This document shows, in pieces, positions 54,247 through 60,358 of a stretch of 60,358 nt of DNA (its first letter is position 1; each line of letters opens with the position of its first letter). The notes beneath the pieces were generated by a model, which saw only the letters and a list, made by a program, of their open reading frames with translations, had not been told where the DNA came from and did no database searches. This stretch comes from Vagococcus xieshaowenii (GTDB lineage: Bacteria > Bacillota > Bacilli > Lactobacillales > Vagococcaceae), in NCBI RefSeq assembly GCF_004792515.1, contig NZ_CP038867.1:1-60358 (forward strand). The letters run 5' to 3'. Both the position numbers and the translations under genes were made by a program.

Positions 54247-54284
54247 AAAAAAAGATAGCCATTCTGTTAAGAATGACTATCTTT
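54247..54284 (-). terminator. Terminator of the pcfK-pcfJ operon
   Basis: AAAGATAG..CATTC with GAATG..CTATCTTT, T-run on the minus strand. It overlaps the last codons of pcfJ and isolates element 1 from upstream transcription. Confidence 0.75.
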
Positions 54285-55613
54285 CCCTTTAACGAGTTCT
54301 AACCACTTTTCAGTTGCTTTTAATACGTCATTAGGAGCTATTGCGTTTCTTTGTCCTCGTACTTGGACTATTCTATTATCTCGGTATTCCATAGTGTAAA
54401 AAGGCGTGTCGATGTCCTCTTCTTTTCTTATAAAGATGATGGTTGTCTTACCGCTCTCATGTTTAGATAAATAGTGATTTCCTCCTACACAGTGAACGAG
54501 TTCGTTCCCTTCTCGTATAATATCTTTCACTTGTTTAGGTACTATAAATTTATACTTTCCTATACTCTTTTCCATTCCTTTTCGTTCTGCCAATTGCTTA
54601 TTTAGACGTTCTTCTTCCATTTTTTTATTTAATAGATTGATATTCTTAACACAATCATCATGAGCTTTTGCTAAGTCTTTTGGCAAGATAACATGCGGAT
54701 GATTTAATTGTACTTCTAACTGCTTTTGCATTTTTACATAATCTTTATAATATTCAAATGTTTTCTCTTGTTTGATTAGCCAATTTTGAAACCTCACAAA
54801 GCCTACATTTTTAGGTATCTGTCTAAGTTCCTTATAGGTCATATATTTTTCTATGCCTGGTACTATATATCCTTTTCGTTCTTTCGCTACTAATTCGATA
54901 AAAAAATCTGCAAAATTCTTATCACAATTTTTTAATAAGTGCTTGTTTTTTCTCAACCATTTTTGATTGACAAACCTCATATCTGCTCGTCTTGTTATAA
55001 CGTCATGAGCTATTTTTTTTGCGTTTAATTTCTGTAAAAATTCTATTTCATTTTTGTACTTATAGACATGTTCAATATCATCGAAAAACATTCTAAAGGG
55101 TTCAATATACTTTAACTCTGATATTTTAAATATTCTCTCTTGCCAATTATTCGGATAAAAACGTACGTCGAAATATTTACTAGATGGCATAGCGCTATAA
55201 TAGCCATATTTTACTTCTGATTGTGGTACTGTATTTCCATATATACTTCCGTTATGATGATAAAGTTTAATGTGTTGGTCTTTTTGAAATAACTCAAAAT
55301 TAGATAATTCATATGTGACTTCTTCTTTACCATTTTTTATCACTTGCCAAAAAGCGTATGACTGAATTTCTATACGTTTTGACGTGCTTAACACAATAGC
55401 AAATGCAAAATACTTAGACTCTTTATTTAACTGACTGTTTTTAGTTAATCGCTTTGTAATCACGATATCTGTAGGACGTTCACTACTTCTTATCACTTGT
55501 TGCTTGTTCTTCCATTCGTAAACGGGTAAATGTGACAGACACCACGTAAAGAACGCTTTAGGTGGTGTCAATTTATTTTCAATGTAATGCTTTAATCTAT
55601 CTTCTGATTTCAT
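54267..55613 (-). CDS. pcfJ: PcfJ-like protein
   Basis: 448 residues. The C-terminal region has the PcfJ signature (GNELVHCVGGNHYLSKHESGKTTI, FYTMEYRDNRIVQVRGQRN). PcfJ is encoded on pCF10 and many Gram-positive conjugative elements; its biochemical role is unknown. It follows the PcfK/AcrIIA9-like gene by 5 bases, the usual pairing. The signature spans His/Cys residues that could be catalytic. Confidence 0.82.
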   Translation of the reverse strand: MKSEDRLKHYIENKLTPPKAFFTWCLSHLPVYEWKNKQQVIRSSERPTDIVITKRLTKNSQLNKESKYFAFAIVLSTSKRIEIQSYAFWQVIKNGKEEVTYELSNFELFQKDQHIKLYHHNGSIYGNTVPQSEVKYGYYSAMPSSKYFDVRFYPNNWQERIFKISELKYIEPFRMFFDDIEHVYKYKNEIEFLQKLNAKKIAHDVITRRADMRFVNQKWLRKNKHLLKNCDKNFADFFIELVAKERKGYIVPGIEKYMTYKELRQIPKNVGFVRFQNWLIKQEKTFEYYKDYVKMQKQLEVQLNHPHVILPKDLAKAHDDCVKNINLLNKKMEEERLNKQLAERKGMEKSIGKYKFIVPKQVKDIIREGNELVHCVGGNHYLSKHESGKTTIIFIRKEEDIDTPFYTMEYRDNRIVQVRGQRNAIAPNDVLKATEKWLELVKGKDSHS

Positions 55614-55618
55614 TCCTA

Positions 55619-56440
55619 TTAAAACAAGCTTATCTGCTCGTCTTGTACCTCCACTTCTTTAATTTCTTCTGTCTGCTCCTTGTTAGTTTTTTCAGTGACT
55701 TTCTTTTTAGGTTTAGGTTTAGGTTTGCTTTTTGATTTTTTAGTGTCCAATTTTACTAATAAAAAGTATTCTTTAACCCAACTAAATACCGTACCCTCTT
55801 CAATACAAGCACAACCATTTTCTGCAAAACTTTTCGCTTTTTGTTTGGCGTACTGTAAAGCTCCCTTGATGGTTCTATCTTTCTTGATAATTCCTTTCAT
55901 TAATTCTTCGTCATGTGTTTGTTCACATAACCAATTGTGTATTCTATCTTCTTCATTAGAATGTTTTTCAAGCATTTCTTTTAGCATTTTTGCTAGGGCT
56001 TTTTCTACCACTTGTTGCTCGTTGTAAGGGATACTTTCTTCAATAGGCTTTTCTATCGGCTTTGTTGGTTTTTCCATATAATATTTTTCATAATTTTTCT
56101 TGTCACATAGAACTAACCATTTCATATATTTTCCTTCTTGTTCCATTCCCTCTAAACCGATATAAAGGTCGGATAGTTCCCCCTCATCATCTTTTATGGC
56201 TAACGTTATTTCTTCATCAACACGTTGTAAGATAAGCACTAATCGTGCGACCGTTGATAATTTATCTTTCTCACTAGGGCTAACAATAATGGTTTGTTCT
56301 TCTTTTGTTAAAATAATAGGTGCGTACCCTCTATCAAGGTCAAACACAGATATTAATTGCGTGGGCGAAAAATACCTTAATCTGTCTATTAATTCCTTTA
56401 TATTCGTGATACCTTTTTTCTCTGTCATAGTAGACACCAT
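55619..56440 (-). CDS. pcfK: PcfK/AcrIIA9-like protein with extra N-terminal domain
   Basis: 273 residues. The second half matches the PcfK-like pattern: IHNWLCEQTHDEELMKGIIK, FAENGCACIEEGTVFSWVKE, then a Lys/Pro stretch and the terminal EQISLF. AcrIIA9, a Cas9 inhibitor, belongs to this family, so an anti-CRISPR role is plausible. Residues ~1-125 form an additional domain (FDLDRGYAPIILTKEEQTII) not usual in ~150-residue homologues as I recall them. Start ATG 56440 (AAAGGAACGG). Structured element 2 lies immediately upstream. Confidence 0.7.
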   Translation of the reverse strand: MVSTMTEKKGITNIKELIDRLRYFSPTQLISVFDLDRGYAPIILTKEEQTIIVSPSEKDKLSTVARLVLILQRVDEEITLAIKDDEGELSDLYIGLEGMEQEGKYMKWLVLCDKKNYEKYYMEKPTKPIEKPIEESIPYNEQQVVEKALAKMLKEMLEKHSNEEDRIHNWLCEQTHDEELMKGIIKKDRTIKGALQYAKQKAKSFAENGCACIEEGTVFSWVKEYFLLVKLDTKKSKSKPKPKPKKKVTEKTNKEQTEEIKEVEVQDEQISLF

Positions 56441-56470
56441 CCGTTCCTTTAGAAAATATTTTTATAATTG

Positions 56471-56907
56471 CTTATAAGTTATTTTTTTTATTGTGACGTT
56501 AACGTTGCATGACCACCAAGATCATACAAGGGCGAACTTGTTCGTGCATTTTACCCTTGTATGAACGACTGGGCGTGCTAAGATAACAGGAACATAAAAA
56601 ACGACTTATAAGTAATAAATATTTTTTAAAACAACAATACAAGGTGGCTATATGGCCTTAGCGTATGACACGAAAAGTTCGATTTATGCTTTGAGTGTCT
56701 CATTTGTTTTTACGTGTCGCTATGCTTCATAGCGACTAATATTTTCAATGGCGGACTGGTGGAGGAACGGAACCACCAACGAAAAAACGACTGCTGGAGG
56801 AACGGAGGCACAAAGTTTTTAATTGTACTATAGCAAAGTAAAAACTCTAAATAAAAAGGGGTGGGTTGAAGCAAGGGCTACTGTACCGCAGCGTAAAACC
56901 CTTTTTT
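56471..56907. repeat. Structured non-coding element, copy 2
   Basis: Homologue of 53791-54233 over its full length. Stems: CTTATAAGT (56471) with ACTTATAAG (56604); ATACAAGGG (56524) with CCCTTGTAT (56554); GTCGCTAT/ATAGCGAC (56716-56736); GGTGG/CCACC (56758-56777); AAAAGGG with CCCTTTT near 56854 and 56899. Relative to copy 1, two stem positions change on both strands so that pairing is kept. It lies 31 bases from the start of the PcfK/AcrIIA9-like gene. Confidence 0.7.
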
Positions 56908-56930
56908 ATCCTTTATAAAAAGCTTTTCAC

Positions 56931-56966
56931 AAAAAAAAAGAAGCCTGCATTTATGCAGACTTCTTT
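56931..56966 (-). terminator. Terminator upstream of element 2
   Basis: AAGAAG..CTGCAT with ATGCAG..CTTCTT and a nine-T run on the minus strand. It ends the operon at 56974-58129 just before element 2. Confidence 0.8.
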
Positions 56967-56973
56967 TCCTTTT

Positions 56974-57322
56974 TTATTCTTCTTCAGCAACTGGGAAGGT
57001 AATATTATCTCTTTGTAATCTCAATAAGCTAATAGATGATAAGATATTTTTTCGTTCTTTAGATGATAAGTTAGCCCAATCATTTTTTTTCTAAAATCTC
57101 TTCTATAAAGTTTTTTGCCTGTTCTAAGGTTACAGTACCGCCTACTAAATGATACGTTAAAATATTATCACCGTAAAAATTGACGATTGCGGTATACTCC
57201 CCTTCTTTAACAGGTAAAAGGGTAATTTTAATCCCGTCTAAAACAGCTTGCTTAACCATCCCTTTATAGGTTCCGTATTCTGTGTGACTTTCAATAGTTT
57301 TGTGATCTGTAAATGTTAACAT
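56974..57322 (-). pseudogene. Hypothetical protein split by a poly-A frameshift
   Basis: The first frame (MLTFTDHKTIESHTEYGTYK ...) stops at 57080 after EILEKK. Removing one base from the run of eight A just before the stop lets it continue NDWANLSSKERKNILSSISL to a stop at 56974-56976, close to the terminator. The joined protein has about 115 residues. The homopolymer position makes a sequencing error or slippage quite possible. Unknown function. Confidence 0.6.
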
Positions 57323-57399
57323 TTAATTCTCTCCTTCTTCTTTCATCATTTTATTTAAAATAATAATGAATTAGTTATTTTTAAATTCTTCTTCTAACG

Positions 57400-57621
57400 T
57401 TATTCCTTAAAAGCAGCCCAAGCGCCCCATAAAATACAACCAACAAAATATAAGACAACTAATAGAAGTAACCTAAGCCCCCACACGACGATTGTCGGTA
57501 AAACTCCTGGACTTCCTAACAACACCAATAACATAATAAACAATACCCCTTTAAACGCCCCTCCAATAGGACTACTACCTGAAGCTTTACCTTTCCCTAG
57601 AAAATAACCTAGCCAAAACAT
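57400..57621 (-). CDS. Small membrane protein
   Basis: 73 residues with two hydrophobic helices (GGAFKGVLFIMLLVLLG and LPTIVVWGLRLLLLVVLYFV). In the leftward establishment block between the HTH-containing gene and the frameshifted gene. No family recognised. Confidence 0.6.
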   Translation of the reverse strand: MFWLGYFLGKGKASGSSPIGGAFKGVLFIMLLVLLGSPGVLPTIVVWGLRLLLLVVLYFVGCILWGAWAAFKE

Positions 57622-57664
57622 ATTACCCCTCCTTTAATTAAAGTTATCTTACAATACAACTCCC

Positions 57665-58129
57665 TTATTTTAGTTCAATTTCAATTGTTTTTAGACAAAA
57701 ATAATTACTCAATGCAATGAGTGATCCTACGTTACTAGCTCTCAGTGAATTATTTACTTTTCTAAACTTAGAGACAGTTGCCCTGGTTAATCCAGTCACT
57801 TTTTCTATATCCCAACCACTGTCTTCTCCCTCGATGACTTCAAGGGCATTATCAAACACATGCTCAAACTTATTTTTATCTAATTCATTCCAACTAATAT
57901 CGTTTTGCTCTTCAAATTCAATAAAGTAAAAGGGAGACCCTTCGGTTGAGAAATAACTAATTTCAAAATCTTTTCCTTCATGAACATTCAGCACTTTAAA
58001 TGACATAGTATAATCAGAATAAAATAGGGTTGCTTCCAAAGTAGTTTCCGTTTCATTAAAAACTATTTTGGTACAACCAATTAAGTTAATATTTTTGTAA
58101 ATAAATTTTTGAAACTCATTAATTGTCAT
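57665..58129 (-). CDS. Protein with C-terminal helix-turn-helix, probable autoregulator
   Basis: About 154 residues from ATG 58129, preferred over GTG 58144 because GGAGG lies 8 bases upstream. The N-terminal ~100 residues are beta-rich (TTLEATLFYSDYTMSFKVLN); the end has an HTH (DIEKVTGLTRATVSKFRKVN). An inverted repeat overlaps its promoter, so it likely represses itself and the leftward block. First gene of that transcript. Confidence 0.6.
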   Translation of the reverse strand: MTINEFQKFIYKNINLIGCTKIVFNETETTLEATLFYSDYTMSFKVLNVHEGKDFEISYFSTEGSPFYFIEFEEQNDISWNELDKNKFEHVFDNALEVIEGEDSGWDIEKVTGLTRATVSKFRKVNNSLRASNVGSLIALSNYFCLKTIEIELK

Positions 58130-58150
58130 CTTTCTTTCCTCCACAATTAC

Positions 58151-58196
58151 AGTATAGCGTAAATAAAAATTAACGTCAATAATTATTTACGTTAAT
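58151..58196 (-). promoter_or_regulatory. Promoter and operator of the leftward block
   Basis: Minus-strand -35 TTGACG (58174-58179), 17-base spacer, -10 TATACT (58151-58156). Inverted repeat ATTAACGT (58169-58176) and ACGTTAAT (58189-58196) covers the -35 region. Confidence 0.75.
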
Positions 58197-58376
58197 TATG
58201 ATGGTTACTTTGATAGGTTCTGTTTCAAACCTGAGATAGATGTGAGTGTGCGACCTAGTCTGAAAAAACTATTTATATATATTATACGTTATTTAATTGA
58301 TATTTGAATGTAATTCAGTTATATTATATAAGCGTTTTTAAATAACGTTCATATAAAAAGAGAGGAGGAATACACT

Positions 58377-58958
58377 GTGGGGAAAGTGTGTGATAAAATT
58401 AAGAAAATAAAGAAATATAAATATATTCTAAAGAAAGAGTTGTTGGTAGAAAAATATACGGCTATTATTGTTTCAATATCGCCATTCATCATTTCATACC
58501 TACTTGGTGTTTATAAACCAGAAATAGGAAGAATACATCTATTTACTATATATTTAGTTTTTCTATTTATCTTGGTATTAATGGAAGTCAATAATGGTAA
58601 AAATATATCTCCTAAAAATTTTGTGAATAAACAAATAGAAGATAGCATATTGACTGGATTATATAAAATGTACCTTTTATTCTTTGCTATTTATATAATG
58701 AAGCCAGAAGAATTGCAGGACAGAATTAATAAAATATCAAAAATTGTTCGAGATATTTTCAGTTTTGATATAGCATATCTATTTAATAAGTACGAAGATG
58801 TAATGATATCCATCACAGGATTAATTTTATTTATTATTGTATTAATTACATTTATGTATGCCAGATTAATTGTACTTAAAGTATATAAATATATATTTGG
58901 CATGTTTGATGAAGAACCTAAATTATTGATTACAAATAACAGAAGATTTAGAAAATGA
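58377..58958 (+). CDS. Polytopic membrane protein, unknown
   Basis: 193 residues from GTG 58377 (GAGGAGGAA upstream). A basic N-terminus, about four membrane helices (IIVSISPFIISYLLGVY, LFTIYLVFLFILVLMEV, GLYKMYLLFFAIYIM, ISITGLILFIIVLITFMYA) and a basic tail. AT-rich. Resembles small exclusion or immunity-type membrane proteins only in general shape; function not known. Confidence 0.55.
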   Translation: MGKVCDKIKKIKKYKYILKKELLVEKYTAIIVSISPFIISYLLGVYKPEIGRIHLFTIYLVFLFILVLMEVNNGKNISPKNFVNKQIEDSILTGLYKMYLLFFAIYIMKPEELQDRINKISKIVRDIFSFDIAYLFNKYEDVMISITGLILFIIVLITFMYARLIVLKVYKYIFGMFDEEPKLLITNNRRFRK

Positions 58959-59051
58959 AAATTAAGTAGATAAATAAAAATAACTAAAATTAATAGTTAT
59001 TTTCTTATCTTATATGAAGATATAAATGTAATGAAAACTAGGAGTGGTTAA

Positions 59052-59489
59052 GTGAAGAAGACTGAAAAAATATATGATAAGGTTAAGCAAAATAGTATAT
59101 TACTTCTAATAGAATTAGTTTTAGTAATTTTAATGCTAAATAGTGGAAACGAATTAATGACAGTAGTAATCCCTATTGTCTTATGTGAAATAATCCCAAG
59201 AATATATGCTTTTGATAAAACACGATATAAAGATGTTACAGAAAAAAATGAAGATGTAAAGAGTAACGTTGAAGTGATAAATGAAGATTCAGCAATAGTA
59301 ACTATGTTATTGTTGTATGTATCTTTGCTTGCGGGACATTCTGTCTTATCATTTTATGAAGATCCAGCATTAACACAAATTTTGGGAATATTTTTTGGAA
59401 GTATTGTTTTGTTTATTTTTTTAATAATTTTTATGGAATATTTAAGCAATAAATTTTATACATCTAAAGAAAAAAATAGTGAAGAATAA
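59052..59489 (+). CDS. Membrane protein, unknown
   Basis: 145 residues from GTG 59052 (AGGAG, 7-base spacer). Four hydrophobic helices in two pairs (SILLLIELVLVILML, LMTVVIPIVLCEIIP, AIVTMLLLYVSLLAG, FGSIVLFIFLIIFM) separated by a charged loop. Follows another membrane protein gene in the same direction; perhaps a pair. Ends in a terminator. Confidence 0.55.
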   Translation: MKKTEKIYDKVKQNSILLLIELVLVILMLNSGNELMTVVIPIVLCEIIPRIYAFDKTRYKDVTEKNEDVKSNVEVINEDSAIVTMLLLYVSLLAGHSVLSFYEDPALTQILGIFFGSIVLFIFLIIFMEYLSNKFYTSKEKNSEE

Positions 59490-59514
59490 CTCTCAATTTG
59501 AGGGTTATTTTTTT
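59485..59514 (+). terminator. Rho-independent terminator
   Basis: AATAACTCTCAA pairs with TTGAGGGTTATT, followed by TTTTT. It ends the membrane-protein pair. Confidence 0.75.
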
Positions 59515-59674
59515 ATGCATACCGATATGAGACGGGATATAAGACGATTTGATACGAGTTAGGATTGTGAGAGTGACGCAGGTTAGAGAAAACGGGGTGG
59601 AATAATAAATGGAAAATATCTGAGAAGCGGTTTTGTTACACAGTTTAAAAATAGATGGAAATTTTGATAAAAAA

Positions 59675-59700
59675 ACAGACCGCCTGAAGGAGCAGTCTGT
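59675..59700 (-). terminator. Terminator homologous to that at 636
   Basis: Minus strand: CAGAC..CCT-loop-AGG..GTCTG then seven T. The flank through 59750 matches that of 636-710. It ends the leftward gene pair at 59853-60358. Confidence 0.65.
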
Positions 59701-59852
59701 CTTTGCTGTTCTATAGGAATAAAACAGATTGAAATGGATTTTGTTTTGTATAAATAAAGTATAACATATTAGTCTAAATTTTATGTTAAGTATTTTGAGT
59801 ATTTTTTTTGAACAAAAGAGTTTTACTATTATAATCAAGTTAATATTCTTTG

Positions 59853-60173
59853 CTAACTATTAGATGGTCTCTTACGTCTTATTTTTTCCTTGGTCTGTAA
59901 TAACCCTAATTCCTTTTTCATATCATCTAGTTGATCACCTAAATCTTGATGTAAATTAAAAAATAGTTTGAATTCTTGACACGAGTCACAGCTCTCTATT
60001 GTTCCAACTTCATGTTCAGTTCCATATAGAGTTTTATGTTCATTCAAAATATCTACCGTTCTAATAGCTGCTTGACTACGGATACCCTTCAACTTCTCAT
60101 ATTCTGCAATTTTTTCATTCAATGTTAATATCGGTTGAACACTTTTTTCTGATTCTATTTTTTTCTCATCCAT
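59853..60173 (-). CDS. Hypothetical 106-aa protein with CxxC
   Basis: Helical, charged protein with a CDSC pair near residue 63 and a coiled-coil-like second half (LFFNLHQDLGDQLDDMKKEL). The start overlaps nothing but lies 2 bases after the preceding stop. Unknown family. Confidence 0.55.
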   Translation of the reverse strand: MDEKKIESEKSVQPILTLNEKIAEYEKLKGIRSQAAIRTVDILNEHKTLYGTEHEVGTIESCDSCQEFKLFFNLHQDLGDQLDDMKKELGLLQTKEKIRRKRPSNS

Positions 60174-60175
60174 AC

Positions 60176-60358
60176 CTATTTTCCTTCTTTCTTTATACTA
60201 AATAGACGACAAATCTCAATCCATTCAGGTTCTTCAGATAAATCCTTATAATTTGATTGTTTTATGTCTTCAATGATTAATTGAATTTTTTCCTCTAACA
60301 TTTGTTTCTTTTTTTCGTCTTTTTCTTGGAGGTACAATAAGTAATAGGCTTTTAATAG
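60176..60358 (-). CDS. Partial hypothetical protein running off the window
   Basis: 60 residues of a helical, Lys/Glu-rich protein (YYLLYLQEKDEKKKQMLEEK) with no upstream stop before the window edge. It ends two bases before the 59853-60173 gene, so the two form an operon. Confidence 0.5.
   Translation of the reverse strand, partial: LLKAYYLLYLQEKDEKKKQMLEEKIQLIIEDIKQSNYKDLSEEPEWIEICRLFSIKKEGK

Noticed and set aside
56196..56477. Plus-strand frame over the start of the pcfK-like gene
   Set aside because: It is a shadow of the minus-strand gene and runs into structured element 2; no ribosome site.

Overview
The window looks like most of a low-GC conjugative plasmid from the Lactobacillales, probably an Enterococcus, Vagococcus or Carnobacterium relative. 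The grounds are WxL surface proteins, PcfJ- and PcfK-type genes, holin-like type I toxins, an LPXTG adhesin, Rgg/PrgX-type regulators, and Gram-positive Shine-Dalgarno and LexA-box signals. I saw no rRNA, tRNA or CRISPR array. The genus is an inference from gene families.

Layout. 0-8.5 kb: a type I toxin-antitoxin locus, then a frameshift-rich stretch holding broken copies of abiH, a resolvase, an amidase/small-protein pair and a parMR partition operon, followed by an SOS-box-controlled Y-family polymerase (frameshifted) and its YolD partner. 8.5-12.6 kb: the replication core. A parAB operon lies divergent from a candidate initiator, with AT-rich iterons around it. A PrgX/Rgg-like regulator follows, facing a 15-codon leader ORF that ends just before a terminator. 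12.6-13.7 kb: an RNA-rich switch region, with a three-way-junction fold and a roughly 300-nt leader whose closing helix competes with Shine-Dalgarno pairing. 13.7-38 kb: one long rightward transfer operon. It starts with a serine-recombinase-like protein lacking the catalytic motif and surface proteins including a 1552-aa LPXTG adhesin. It continues with type IV secretion genes: VirB2-like, an ArdC/zincin protein, VirD4, VirB6, VirB3-like, VirB4, a lysozyme/CHAP hydrolase and VirB8-like. 38-42.8 kb: a candidate oriT with helically phased iterons, two accessory proteins, a MobP2-like relaxase, an LtrC-like toprim protein and SSB. 42.85-44.4 kb: an ISL3-family insertion sequence that cut into a second type I toxin locus. 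44.5-50.9 kb: a WxL surface cassette with a divergent Rgg-like regulator, ending at a third toxin locus. 50.9-58.1 kb: a leftward block pointing toward oriT: HicAB, a DUF4942 adenine methyltransferase, PcfJ, a PcfK/AcrIIA9-like protein and small genes. 58.4-60.3 kb: two membrane proteins and small hypothetical genes.

How it works together. The parts for replication, partition, stability (type I and type II toxin-antitoxin), mating-channel assembly, DNA processing and recipient establishment are all present. The most interesting item is a pair of homologous, about 440-bp structured non-coding elements at 53.79-54.23 and 56.47-56.91 kb. One lies directly upstream of the methyltransferase, the other upstream of the PcfK/AcrIIA9-like gene. 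They share compensatory base changes in their stems. My working hypothesis is that they are single-stranded-DNA promoters, or large leader RNAs, that switch on anti-defence genes during entry into the recipient. Many small indels, several in homopolymers, split genes in 0.8-6.9 kb and also parA and one gene at 57 kb. Sequencing error has to be excluded before calling these true pseudogenes.
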